64,000 bases of DNA from Selaginella tamariscina (taxonomy: Eukaryota; Streptophyta; Lycopodiopsida; Selaginellales; Selaginellaceae): contig PUQB01000092.1 in NCBI GenBank assembly GCA_003024785.1, forward strand, positions 1 through 64,000. Direction: 5' to 3'. Each line of letters starts with the position of its first letter. The stretch's first letter is position 1. This document shows positions 53,255 to 64,000 of this stretch, piece after piece. The position numbers were made by a program, and so were the translations under genes. The notes beneath the pieces are model-generated. The model did not search any database, was not told the DNA's origin, and was given only the letters and a program-made list of their open reading frames with translations.

Positions 53255-53477
53255 TGTGAGATCTGTAAATACATGTGTATATATATATATTATATATGGT
53301 ATTACTTAGTTAAGTAATACATTAATTATAATAGTATAACATATGAACCGTTCAATTAGAACTAAATTTGGCTCATCCATTCTTATATATATACAAGGAT
53401 CTAAACCCTAATTAATATACCTATCAAGGATCTAAATCCCAATTAATATACCTATTCTAATATCTTAAACACTCACA
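53255..53477 (+). repeat. 3' LTR of the short element
   Basis: 223 bp, TGTGAGATCT...CACTCACA, preceded by the purine-rich CAAAGAGGATAA, a possible polypurine tract. An AAGGATCTAAA..CCAATTAATATACC unit is duplicated inside it. Confidence 0.7.
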
Positions 53478-55649
53478 AGATTAGTAATTAAAATGTTTGG
53501 AACCATTTGATAATTATTAAAAAAACTATAATTCTTTTAAAATAAAATTAAGTATTTCTAATTAAAGTATAAAAGAATGTGTAAACTCAATCAATATTTT
53601 TAGGCTGATATATGTAATATAAATTTAATAAATATTCTAAAACATATAAAGTTTTTAAGTTGATATATATATTTTATTGAAGAATTGGTTTTAAATGAAT
53701 ATGAAGAACAATATTAAATTCATTAAATGGTACAATAACTTATCTATTAATTTGTTGTGTTTTATTTTAATTAGGTTATTTATATGTAAACATAATAACT
53801 TAAGTGTAAAGCTAACAATGTTAAAATAAAATAGAAAAAGAGAGAGAACATCTATGTATTTATCTCAATCGATGTAAACTTTCTTATAAATATGATTTAA
53901 TTTAATTTTTATTAAATTTGTGTGTAAGATCTTCTTTGTTATTATAATATTCAAATCCAAACACACATTCACATATTTAAAAGTTGTGTGTTTATTATAT
54001 TTATTAAAGTCTTTAATAAAAATCTAAAATATTATTTCAAATTATAAAGATAAACTCAAGCCACAATAAATACATAAAATGAACAAAGTTAAAAAAGAGA
54101 TAACTCATATTTATCTCAATCATTAAACTTTCTTATATACACAAATTTATTTTTAATTAATGTAAATGTGATATTCTTTGTTATTAAAAATTATAATTTT
54201 AATATATATATATATATTCACATATTTTGTCACATTTAACTTAATGAGTCAACGTGTGGAGGATTTTTAAATATAAGTTGTGTCTTATTGTATTTGTTTA
54301 ATTCTTGTAAACCACACTTATTTATTATGTTATTTTTCCATTAAATTAATAATTATTATAAATAATAATAAAATCATTTTACCTTTTTTAAGGACCTCAC
54401 TATAAACATAATAAATTTTAATTGTAAAGTTAACAAAGTTAAAATAAAAAATATTAGTTTTACATTTTTTAAGTGTAATTTATATTCTTAATCATAATAT
54501 AACCAAATCTAAAGGCCTAATTAAATATTTTAAAGATAAAGTTAACCAAGTTAAAACAAGAGAGAAAGCACATGAAATAGCAAAAGGTAAAACATGGTTA
54601 AAGGTAAAACCTGATTAAATGGTTAAAGAAATTTAAATAATTATTTAAAAAATTTAAAGATATTTTTGTCACATTTACCAAACGAAGAAATGACTTATTA
54701 TTTAATTGACTGAATAGTCAATTAAAACCACACATATTGAGTCTGATTTCAATGTTTATATACATATGCACATGCTGCCTGTTCATAAATTACATTACGA
54801 ATAAACATTTATTTAAAATATTGAGTTTAATAACATGCATGCATATAAACCTGTGTATTGTATAAGATCCGCAAGTGTATTGTCACACACACACACAAGC
54901 ACCGTTTGTAAACATATAAATAAACATCATTACACCATAAATATGTAGCACACACCCTTTAATAGAGTTGGGATAAGCTCAATGGAAAACCGCCATTTTA
55001 TCTCTTAAGTATATATATGGCATGGCCTACGTGTATATTAAATTGTTTCCTACGTGTGTGTTTTTTATATAATCTGAGTCTACAGGTAAGTTACTTATCA
55101 AGTTAAATGCATAATAGTAATTTCACTTAAACTTTGTATTATTATGTCTACATAAATAATATATATATTCTCATTGGAGATGTACGTCTTGTAGTACAGC
55201 TACGACCTTGATAGACTTTCCATGTCTGTGTCTCATTGTCTCGCACTAGATGCGTGGAACTACTTGTCAATGCGTTACGAAAGTCCATATTGTAGGTGGA
55301 TAGAAGTTTCTTATATATATATATATATACATAGTGGGGACAAGAGAACAAGAATATATATTTATTCACGAGCACGTAGTAGAGAACATTATTCTCCCAA
55401 CGATTTATATAGTGCAGTTTATGATACATAGAAATTGACAAGTAACCACACTATTTTCAACATAAAATTATTTTTTATAAAAAAAAGTTATAGTACATAT
55501 CAAAAAAGAAAAAGCAAAAGCCACTCGTAATGTACAGACAAATCATCTGCTCACTCCGAGTCGGAGTGAGAGGTCTATTGTACCGTCTTCGTTGGGTACA
55601 TCTGTATCCCTCTCAGAGGTTCTCGGGTTAGCTGGTACTCTAAACCCTG
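53478..55649. other. AT-rich intergenic region downstream of the C2H2 gene
   Basis: No gene recognised. It contains TA tracts and, near 54885, a short CA run. The last 150 bp before 55650 are probably the 3' UTR of the zinc-finger gene. Confidence 0.5.
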
Positions 55650-56405
55650 CTAAACTCCCGTAAACCGGTCCGGCGTCCGTACGCCGTTAAACCTCTCCGT
55701 ACTAGTGTTAAACCTGGCAGTACCTTTGGCGTGGAAAATGTCGCTGAAGTGAGCAGTGTTTGGAACTCTCATGATAGAGGAAGCAACTGGTCTGTACATT
55801 ATCGCGCTCGAGTGCGCTTCGACACCGAGAGACCTGGTCGCCGGCAGGCCGAACTCTCCGATACCCAGTAAGCTAGCCGACGGATTTTTGCTTGCTATCG
55901 AGTGGGTCACCGTTGCCGTGCGGCTGGCCCTCCTGGCGGCGGTTCTCTCCCGCTTGTGGGCGTTCTGGTGACCGCCGAGTGCCTGTGAGCTGGGGAACTT
56001 CCGGTCGCAGTACGTGCACGAGAACTGCCGGTTCTCGGCTGCTACGCAGTTCATTGTTCCCGGGCTGTTCTCCGATGCATGGCAGGTGCTCCCCTCGGAG
56101 ACAACCGATCCGGAAGACAGTGACTTCCGGCTCTCCTCCTTAACTGGGCTTCTTTGTAACTGAAGGCTGAGATCGAAATCCGTCTTCCTGGCTGGGAAGC
56201 AAGGGACCGACGCTTCGTCATCTTCATCGGAGAATCTGATTTCCTTATTCACCGATTTTCTATCTATCGGTGGACAACACGATTGGTAATCCTCATCTGT
56301 ACTGTTACTGGGGGAATTCAGATTCAGCTTCTTACCGGATACAGAGTTGAGCTCCTTACTTTGATCTTCCAGTTGCCGCTTGGATCCGGACTTTATCACA
56401 GACAT
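55650..56405 (-). CDS. Single C2H2 (QALGGH) zinc-finger transcriptional repressor
   Basis: A single-exon protein of 251 residues if translation starts at the Met at 56405 (MSVIKSGSKRQ). An in-frame Met at 56483 would add 26 hydrophobic residues and is less likely. In longer-form numbering the finger is FSCTYCDRKFPSSQALGGHQ (from 154) with Cys156, Cys159, His172 and His176, and the plant-specific QALGGH helix for DNA recognition. DLSLQLQ (104-110) is an EAR-type (LxLxL) repression motif placed before the finger. The Ser-rich C-terminal half contains GIGEFGLPATRSLGVEAHSS, like the conserved C-terminal region of the ZFP/GIS-type family. Proteins of this type act in the nucleus in trichome, floral or hormone responses. 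Coding GC content is far above the flanking DNA. The exact orthologue is not assignable. Confidence 0.88.
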   Translation of the reverse strand: MSVIKSGSKRQLEDQSKELNSVSGKKLNLNSPSNSTDEDYQSCCPPIDRKSVNKEIRFSDEDDEASVPCFPARKTDFDLSLQLQRSPVKEESRKSLSSGSVVSEGSTCHASENSPGTMNCVAAENRQFSCTYCDRKFPSSQALGGHQNAHKRERTAARRASRTATVTHSIASKNPSASLLGIGEFGLPATRSLGVEAHSSAIMYRPVASSIMRVPNTAHFSDIFHAKGTARFNTSTERFNGVRTPDRFTGV

Positions 56406-57810
56406 CGCCAGAGTGAACAGGAGTGTACAGAAAAAAGCCCCCTTAAGGGAATCTAAGCCCACATTTGCTAACCTCGCACACACGCACTATCTGGGGTGTT
56501 CAACCTGGTTTTAGCAACACAGGCTTCTAAAATGGCCAACCAATATTCATTTTCATCAGCCCCTCAAACCTATATCTGCATTATGACTACTTAAGTTTAG
56601 GAGGAGCCAATGCAAACATACATATTTATTCTGGCAGGCTTTAAAGCTTTAAACTATATAAAATAAATCAAGGATTGGTGTCTTCTAGTTGTTCTCTTGC
56701 AGTTGGCAGGAAAATGCGGTGGGAGACACCCATCCATCCGTCAACAGAATGCGGTGGATATTCTAAGAATATACGTGTCAAAGACGAAATTTACGACCCG
56801 GATTCTATCAATCCCAACGGTATAGATCTTTCTTGTACAAGAGGACACCTCCGTGGCACAATGAGAGTTTGATATGAGTTTAGGAAGGGAAAGTGGCAGG
56901 TGTCTACTGTGCAAGTACAATATGTGTCTCGTATATAACATCGCTATTTGTCATTTGACTTTGCAACCATATATTGCTTACTCTAAACAAGTACGACACA
57001 TCCATTACATCCAAGCAGCTTCTGGTTCGCCATCCAGATACACCACACGTATACGTATACGTGTGTACGTGTATAATGTAATGAATACTATTATATACTT
57101 TGTCGAATGACGGTTTTAATTGAGTTGTAGTAAGTCCAAAAAGCATAAAGTGGAGATGTTACTTTAGCAACTAAAGAAATTCAAACTTGAAGTACAAGAC
57201 AACGGAAGTTTCTCTTTTTGGTTGGGAAGCTTTCACACATGTTCTATATAAGGAAACAATAGTCGTTTGAAATAACAGGTTACTGAGAAAAGAAAAATAT
57301 TTTTAAAAAAATAATTTGTGCCATTTAAAAGTATTTCTCTTATAACCAGATAAATTACCAATAATTTGTTCAAAGAAAAAATTTACCTGTACAACTGATC
57401 TTTATTTTATAATTCTACAATTATAGATTGTGCTTTACTATTTTGAAAGCATGATTTAAATAACATATGCTATAAGTCATTTAAAGTATGGGATATTTAT
57501 CTAATTCATTTATATGCTGTTTTAAAAATTAATTATTTTTGTTTTTTCATATTTCTGTTCTTAAATTTAATTTAAAATTTCTATATCATTTGATAATTTA
57601 ATTTAATCACATTAATTTAACCATGTTTAAATTTTTAGAAAAAAAAAGGGTCAATTCTGAAAGTAGTAAAATTTAAAGGTACTTTCCATGTACACTTAAT
57701 ACGAATAGTGAACATATTTGTTTATTTATAGTTTGCTGCCTAGATACTGCATTTACATCATACTATCTAATAGTCCAAGGTTGATGTCAATCATCACTCG
57801 CGTCTCACAC
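56406..57810. other. Intergenic, promoter side of the C2H2 gene and 3' side of the LRR gene
   Basis: No gene recognised. It contains a small palindromic ACGTATACGTATACGTGT block at 57047-57064 and, toward 57300-57750, AT-rich sequence. Upstream control of the zinc-finger gene should lie in 56406 to about 57100. Confidence 0.45.
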
Positions 57811-59794
57811 TCATTTACACGAGGTCTCGTATATAACAGAGCCTTGCAGCTCTGGTCCATTTAGTCGGGGATTGTTCTCGAAACTGTATTACAAAAATAA
57901 AAAAAGATTAAAAAATATTACATATTTAATGAAGCTAATTAATAGTTTAATATAGAGGCTTACTTCTTAGCCGGGAATCTCGCAAAGGATCCAGACGTTG
58001 GAATAGTCCCGCACAGGTTATTGGAAGAAACATCCCTGCAGCAGAATGTCATTATTAATAAAGTAATACATGTAAACAATCGTATAATATGTCTACCATA
58101 TTATCAATAGAGAATGAACCAGTCGATATAAACACTCTCTCACACACACACACTCAGACACACTGTATATAACAGAATATGGGCACTAAAGAAATACATA
58201 ATAATCTAGTGCAATATCAGAATTTAAAGCATCCACTTCACACACGCACACACCCACACACAAACATACATACATACATGTATGTATGTATATACGTGGT
58301 ATTTGTTGTTTACATCACAAATATAATGACACAAAGTTAATAGTCCAATATGATATTGATGGATGACTCTTCATCGTACAATATGGTATTGTTCATATAC
58401 ATACAAAACAAATAATGATACTTACACGACTTTAAGGGTCGAGATTGCCGTCATCTCGCGTGGGATACGACCAGTGAGCCGGTTGTTGTTGACTCGTCTG
58501 CATATTAAAGCATGTAAAAACCAGTAAAACCGCGTCCGTGTACTGACCAAGACCACTACAGTACTCTCTCTCTCTCGTAAAAAACTTACAGGAAAACGAG
58601 AGACTTCAGGTTGCCCAACGATCGTGGGATCTCCCCAGTGAAGTTGTTCATGTATAAGTCGAGGCTCACAAGGTTCTTAAGCTTCCCTAGCTCCTCTGGA
58701 ATCCTCCCCCTAATGTTGTTCTTGTACAGCTCCCTGAAAATTATTTGCATATGAGATAAATTTTATGCACAACCAAACATATATACAATTTGTTAGATAT
58801 ACAGATAATATACAGGCATGTGTGGTTATCCATCATAGCAGACAAGTATGAGATTGAGTGTTTCATTCAGCCTAGATGAGAAACTGTTACGTATATTATA
58901 CACACTTGACATATATGCATACGGATGTGTATACATCTAGTATCATTATTACTATGTCTGTTTATATTTGAATTTCAATATGAAATATGGAATGATAACA
59001 TACAAAAGCAAAAAACTAAACATTCATTCAATAATCCGTAAGAAACATGTAAAAGATCACTATAGTAAGTCATATTCTTTTTAACGTAACACACATGAAC
59101 ATACATATGCATGTATAAATGTATGCAGACTTGTAATACGCATACATACATACATACTATATAAAACTTACAAGTATTGGAGATGTTGAAGATTTCCAAG
59201 TTCTGGGACAAGGAGCCCTGACAAGTTCGCATTGCCCAGGTCCCTGTAACAAAATAGTAAAAAATGTCAGGAACTTTATCACAAAAGCACGGAAGTAAAT
59301 AGTTATGAAAACAAATAATATGTGCACTTACACACGAGTCACGTGATTGTGGCTGTCACATGTAACGTGGAACCATGTACAAGGATTCACAAGAGTGGGA
59401 TCCCAGCTCTGGAGTACGTTCTCTGGGTCGACCAAACTTCTCCTCAACGCATACAGAGCATCACCTAATAAAGGATGTAAAAATTAACCACAACACTCAT
59501 CAACAAATTGTGTAAGTATAGATCTATATATATATAGAACTATATTTCATAAACACAATGAACAACAATATAAACAGTATACTGATAATTATCATGCAAC
59601 TTGTACCGTATCACTGCCTTCCACAACATAGTATATATAAACAAGGAATAAATGAAAAAATCTGAATGATACTAATACGAATACTAATAATACCAATAAA
59701 TAAATTGAAAAAACCTACATTCGGAGTTGCATAAAACGGCAGCAGTGTAAGCCAAAGCCACAATGGCTGCCAGAAGAAAGCAGCTAGACACCAT
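57811..59794 (-). CDS. Small secreted LRR protein (SERK-ectodomain-like, LRR1 type)
   Basis: Seven exons: 59794-59719, 59464-59332, 59243-59172, 58733-58590, 58497-58426, 58035-57964 and 57883-57811, encoding 213 residues. Order: signal peptide ([20 protein letters not shown]), N-cap LRR domain with [20 protein letters not shown] and [11 protein letters not shown], then five LRRs of the LGNLxxLxxLxLYxNNxxGxIP type. The end, [15 protein letters not shown] followed by VIYETSCK, lacks the transmembrane and kinase parts of SERKs, as in the plant small LRR1 family. Middle exons are exactly 72 or 144 nt, one or two repeats each. Such proteins act at the cell surface or in the apoplast, some as partners of receptor complexes in defence and growth. 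All introns are GT-AG and the frame is intact. Confidence 0.93.
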
Positions 59795-60892
59795 TATTTC
59801 TGAAAAAAAACACAGAGACAGTGAATATCATTATTATTTCGTGGCTGTCATCATTGATAAACATATAATTATTTAAGAAAACGTGTTTAGCAACGAAATG
59901 CAGAGATCATGAACTGCCCAATTCAAGAACGGTCGACGCACACTAGAATGCGTATAAAATTCACATATTCAACACAAAGATCGTCAACAAATCAGCTCTA
60001 TAAGCGTTGATAACACGTATTTTAGCGTCTCAAAAACAACTAGAATGCATACGATGCAACAGAAGCCGTAAAGCGTTTAGAAGAGCTCAAACACAGATTT
60101 TGCAAAAAAATCACAGATAACGCAACAGAATAAGCTGGACAATATCGTGGCGGATTGATCTAGCACATCGCCGTAGACCGAAATGCGCTAACAGATGAGG
60201 ATTCTCATACAACGGTTCAAACAATAGAATGCAGAGCATTTTCTAGCCTGGATGATCTAGCGCCTGTAGAACACCAGCCGCAAACAAAATGCACTAGAAA
60301 CTTGCGGGTTTTCACAGAGAATGCGACCGATTCTTCTCACCTGGAGGAGCCTCGAGAACACCTGCCGTAGACGGGAATTGCAAGCCGAATGAACCTAGCA
60401 CCTCAGAACAGCTGCCGCAGACGGAAACGGATCAAAATGCCCTTCCGCAGAAAACCTAGAGCGCACGGCAAAACCCTAGACCGCTCCACTATGAAGAAAT
60501 TGCTAATTGACTTGACCACAGATGACCGTACAAAAGTGGACATACCGTGTCCGTACACATGGGCCAAAATGATTCCTTATGGTCCGAGTATCGTCTACAT
60601 ATACGATATTACAACATCCATATATCGTATATAGCATCTTTTCATATATAACACATCTGATATAAGAACTGGATACAACAGTGTGTACACGCTGCTTAGA
60701 TAAAGCGTAGCATCTAGTTACTTGTGTATGTATATGCACGCATGTGGCATGCGTATAACTTTTATATTTACAAATAACTATATTACTATATTTAATTTTA
60801 TATGTTTTTATTTAACATATATACATTGAGAAAAACAATATGTAAATAGCTTTTATTATAATATAAGGAATAGGTAAGTACCACCCGTCACC
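59795..60892. promoter_or_regulatory. Upstream region of the LRR gene with degenerate repeats
   Basis: 60150-60480 is GC-richer than its flanks. It holds about four imperfect copies of a phrase resembling CTAGCACCTCAGAACAGC followed by TGCCGCAGACGG, starting near 60160, 60255, 60347 and 60395. This could be 5' UTR or promoter of the LRR gene. An 81-codon frame at 60389-60634 on the other strand is not convincing. The rest is AT-rich with no gene. Confidence 0.4.
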
Positions 60893-61726
60893 TTATTGCA
60901 TGGAGTAAACAAGGACGTACCCTAGTGCGCACGACACAAGAGAACCCCACGCACTATATGAAGCCCTAATACCAGCCATATTACCAGGAATGCTTGAAGT
61001 AGGTGCTATGGTGACGGTTGCCGGAGGTGCACCCGGCGCAATAGCTTGTCCCGGAATAACGATCGCCGGTGGTGCTGGACGGGCAGCTGACATGGGACCT
61101 GGTGACAGGGCAGGAGAAAGCTGAGGTGGCAAGGTGGCACTCGGTGTATTTGCCAGCTGGAAATTGGGGTTCAACACGCGATCAATCCCGTGACACATCA
61201 CCACGCTGAGAGTAGAGTTACCGCACATGTTGGGACGCGTAATGCGGGCACCGTTGAGACTGAAGTTACGAGGATTATTATCCGTGACCACGAGCTGATT
61301 ACCAAACAGAAGAGTCGGAATATGCTGACCCACCGGGAATTGTGACAGAATATTCATGGGGAGGACGCCGGTGACGGCATGATATAGGAGAATAGAGGGG
61401 ATCTCTGTCTGGTTGAGGTTGACAAACGACGCTATTGCCTCGTTAGTTGGAATCATGAGAGTGGTATATGCTGGAATAAATTTCGACAGGGCCCTGATTG
61501 CCCACCCTGCAACACTAAATCCAGCTGTCCGAAGAGTGTCTACCACCTGCTGGAGTACGACCGCTGGGATTTGAGCGCTGGTGGGGATTCCTGTGGACGG
61601 GATTGCAGGGAATCCGGGAATCTGTGCATGGGAATATGGGGACAAGATGAACAAGAGTATGAACAAAATTCCAATGGATCCTTGTAGGATGCTCCTCATG
61701 ATTCGTGTAGTGGAATACTGCAGCAA
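60893..61726 (-). CDS. Fasciclin-like arabinogalactan protein (FLA), GPI-anchored
   Basis: A single-exon frame of 277 residues. Met10 (61699) is an alternative start giving a cleaner signal peptide, [20 protein letters not shown] then YSHA. One FAS1 domain spans about residues 50-190: the H1-like box TTLMIPTNEAIASF (88-101), the central YH motif LLYHAV (113-118), and the H2-like box LSVVMCHGIDRVL (173-185). N-glycosylation sequons occur at N105, N154 and N170. Residues about 193-247 are Ala/Pro/Ser/Thr-rich (APPA, SPALSPGP), the substrate for hydroxyproline arabinogalactan. The hydrophobic C-terminus (about 257-276) is a GPI-addition signal. FLAs sit at the plasma membrane/cell wall and act in adhesion and wall biosynthesis. 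The AGP part is modest and the protein is intact. Confidence 0.92.
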   Translation of the reverse strand: MLQYSTTRIMRSILQGSIGILFILLFILSPYSHAQIPGFPAIPSTGIPTSAQIPAVVLQQVVDTLRTAGFSVAGWAIRALSKFIPAYTTLMIPTNEAIASFVNLNQTEIPSILLYHAVTGVLPMNILSQFPVGQHIPTLLFGNQLVVTDNNPRNFSLNGARITRPNMCGNSTLSVVMCHGIDRVLNPNFQLANTPSATLPPQLSPALSPGPMSAARPAPPAIVIPGQAIAPGAPPATVTIAPTSSIPGNMAGIRASYSAWGSLVSCALGYVLVYSMQ

Positions 61727-62306
61727 GCAAGTGAAGAATGTGTATATATTTAGGGGTTTCCCTCCAAAGGAACACCGCCTAGGACTTTCTTATTGTGTTT
61801 CAAACTAGATTGCGGTGTATATAGGGAAACTTGTAAATGAACTCCGAGTTCATAGCTGCCACTTGTCATATTTTTAGGGTTAACATTTGCCCTAGCTTTA
61901 ACGGTTACGATTTTTAGGATTAACCCTACAGAATTTCGCATATGCTTATTTATACAAAACCATACAAGGTTAACGGTATTAAATTAAACTGGATAACTAT
62001 ATTCATCACATTATATATATCTTACATGTCTATGATGTGTGCGTGCGTGTATTTCAACATTATTATGATAAAGAATGACTTTAATTAAGAATTAATAATT
62101 CACAATTCTCTGGAGACTTTCAGATGAAAACAGTCGTCCCACATGGCGCAATATGGAGCATCGATGCTGAAGTTGCCACGTTTCCAGTATCTAGCACGTG
62201 GCAGGATCTGGAGCGTCGAAATTTGCGAACCCTAAAGTCGGAGCAGGAGAAGGAGAACTCGTGAGAGAAGCTGTATAGGGTTTGTGTACGGCGGCGGATC
62301 TGATCC
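61727..62306. promoter_or_regulatory. Divergent promoter region between FLA and coiled-coil genes
   Basis: The two genes start head-to-head, 580 bp apart. A G-box, CACGTG, lies at 62195-62200, about 110 bp upstream of the plus-strand gene, and ATATATACACATTC near 61735-61750 is TATA-like for the FLA gene. Function is inferred from position. Confidence 0.5.
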
Positions 62307-64000
62307 ATGGCGGTATTGAATCGCAGCAGCTGGATTGTGCTGCTCGTGGCGGCGCTTGTTCTTGTGTTTGCATTTGACGGAGTTCGGGCGGATGGGGCAT
62401 TGAGGATGATTCAGGGCAGCCGGTTTTCGATCAGGCGAAGATTCAGCTGCAGAAACAATTGGCCGAGCTCGAATCGCGTCTCTCGTTAATGGGTATGTCT
62501 CGTTTTGTCATAGCATTCTTCTCTGTTAGTGATAATTGTACAAATTATAGTTGTTGATAGCACAGTAAATATCTACATGTCTCATATATATATATATTAC
62601 ATGAGTCACTTATTGTATATGAGCGATATATATATGGCTGAAGGATGTTTTAAGCGGCTGAAACTGATTGTTGCGTCTAACGCGATATTTATAGGCTTGT
62701 GCGTGGGTGAATGATATGCAAGTTTTATATCCCTAATGTACTAATTGATCGTTTCCTCTCATTATATACATAGCAATATATACTATACAAACAGAGACAT
62801 TGTATTGCATCTGAGATTGACTTTTGACCATATGATCGTGACATGCTTCGTACATAAATGGTGTCTATATTTTATATAATAAGTAATTTTACTTTGTGTG
62901 CGTATATTAGATATGTTTTATTTTTATACAGATGCGAACCTGAAGCAGGCCAGGCAGGAATCTTTTGATAAAAGCAAGAAGATTGTTTCCTTGGAAAGTG
63001 AAGTTGAGACTTTGCAGGTGACTATAGCCATATTACACTATTAAGAAGATTGAGAGATTGAAAATTTAACTTTGTATCACAGAAACGTGCTACTGGGGAC
63101 TTGCAGATGAAATTGGAAAGCTCTGAAGCGAAGGCAGAAGATTCTGCAAAGCAGGTATATTGTTCGATTACATATATCATATATATGATTATTATTGAGC
63201 TTTAATGTAATTATGACTATTGTCGTATTAGCTATGAATTTGGATTATAACTTTGACATTGAGGTCATTCAGGTGGAACATCTGAAAGAAGCTCTCAAGA
63301 AGTCGGAGGCGAATGTGGAGGAGTTACAAAAGAAGCTTGATTCCTCAGAAGCTAAAGTTGACGAGTTAACTAAGAAACTTTCAAAGGTGACATATAGAGA
63401 CAGACAACAGCATATACACACACTCACACTCACACACACACACACACACACAACATTGTAAGGCGCATATCTAAAACTTTCGCTTTGTGATTATTTGTAA
63501 ACTTCTGATCTAAACAGGCTGAGAAAACTGTGTCCACGCTACGTAAGAAGCTGCGAGATGCGGAGGAAGCACTAAAGATAGCAGAGGTAAGCATGGACAT
63601 ACGTGTACATGTATGCATAAGGGGCTAAACCGGTGTTAATCTTGTAAGGGGCTAATGCAAAAAGCAGAAGCTGAGGCAAACGAAAAGGCTCAAGAACTAT
63701 ATAAGGTCTTTAATAGTCTTTTTGTCTTCTCATATTTCTTATTTTGTTTTATTGTGTATTCAGGTTTATGAAGGTTGGCTACCTCCATGGGCAGCTGGTC
63801 ATTTAGCACAACTTCAGGTAACGTTAGTATAGTTATTCTTAGCTTTTAGCATATATACTATATCAGTATTTTCCGAGCTTTCATATAGAAGCTCAATCAT
63901 AATGCTATGTGAAATATTTCAATGAAGTGATAAAGTTTATATGTTCTCAAGGCAACATCAGCTTCATACTGGGCAGTGCATGGTGAACCTTTCTTCAGGA
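62307..64000 (+). CDS. Signal-peptide coiled-coil protein (DNA repair ATPase-related family), partial
   Basis: Exons: 62307-62492, 62932-63017, 63083-63154, 63273-63386, 63518-63586, 63649-63705, 63764-63817 and 63952 onward, cut by the window edge. The N-terminus MAVLNRSSWIVLLVAALVLV is a signal peptide. Then come long heptad-rich segments (IQLQKQLAELESRLSLM, SLESEVETLQ, VEHLKEALKKSEANVEELQK, LRKKLRDAEEALKIAE), then VYEGWLPPWAAGHLAQLQ and YWAVHGEPFF. The GWLPPW block is characteristic of a plant family annotated as DNA repair ATPase- or myosin-heavy-chain-related; the biochemical role is unclear. A shift lies in exon 1: the signal-peptide frame and the coiled-coil frame disagree by one base at the GGGG run around 62394-62397. 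All later exons are in phase, so this may be an assembly error. Confidence 0.85.

Larger units (their letters stand above)
50974..53477 (+). mobile_element. Short non-autonomous LTR element
   Basis: Direct repeats at 50974-51162 and 53255-53477 both start TGTGAGATC and end in CTCACA (TG...CA). They share phrases such as GTATTAC, ATTAGAACTAAATTTGG/GAGACTAAATTTGG, CATTCTTATATATA and AACCCTAATTAATATA. The 2.1-kb interior has no reverse transcriptase, integrase or protease motif. Plus-strand pieces such as VIHVTMSFLDQAFGAVRCDY suggest a decayed coding remnant. The right LTR is longer because of an internal duplication of about 33 bp near 53390-53450. Flanking 5-mers AGGAT and AGATT are not a clean target-site duplication. 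Strand is provisional. Confidence 0.7.

Noticed and set aside
60389..60634. 81-codon plus-strand frame upstream of the LRR gene
   Set aside because: Basic and low in structure, overlaps degenerate repeats, with no splice or homology support.

Overview
The window is nuclear DNA from a land plant, probably a vascular plant. Evidence: spliceosomal genes with short GT-AG introns, a plastid/mitochondrion-type DNA gyrase B gene, a QALGGH zinc-finger gene, a fasciclin-like arabinogalactan protein gene, a small extracellular LRR gene, a HAK/KUP potassium transporter locus, a Dof-type zinc finger, and abundant LTR retrotransposon debris. Non-genic DNA is very AT-rich and full of CA/TG, TA and GA microsatellites. 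I cannot name the species.

Layout. (1) 1-36.2 kb is repeat-dominated. Three copies (A 1-7895 in pieces, B about 19.2-23.9 kb, C about 26.0-28.4 kb) of an intron-containing element that I do not recognise share a conserved coding core; one segment resembles a ParB/sulfiredoxin-type N-terminal domain. Copy A is broken by a gag-protease LTR element (73-5130) and by a solo LTR (5305-6923) with a 5-bp target-site duplication. Between A and B lie a duplicated segment with a divergent Dof-type zinc finger and a G-box cluster, an unidentified decayed coding stretch, a 100-bp foldback and a 193-bp tandem repeat. Around and after B and C is a 44-45 bp minisatellite whose every unit carries a GGCGGGATTAATCCCGCC-like palindrome. 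From 30 to 34.2 kb there are decayed Ty1/copia and Ty3/gypsy relics plus a long extra open frame. (2) 36.2-45.6 kb is genic: a HAK/KUP transporter locus (minus) with good splice sites but several frame lesions, head-to-head with an intact 21-exon GYRB gene (plus, 732 aa). (3) 45.6-55.6 kb is AT-rich intergenic DNA with one short LTR element (50974-53477). (4) 55.6-64 kb is gene-dense: a C2H2 repressor-type zinc finger, an SERK-ectodomain-like small LRR protein and a fasciclin-like AGP (all minus), then a secreted/ER coiled-coil protein gene (plus) running off the right edge and divergent from the fasciclin gene.

The single-copy genes are ordinary housekeeping or signalling genes and form no pathway with each other. 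The candidates for something undescribed are the ParB-like element family, the palindromic 44-bp minisatellite that accompanies it, and the C-terminal Dof-type finger gene. Several coding disruptions fall in or beside homopolymer runs, so assembly error is a live alternative to pseudogenisation in the transporter and coiled-coil genes.
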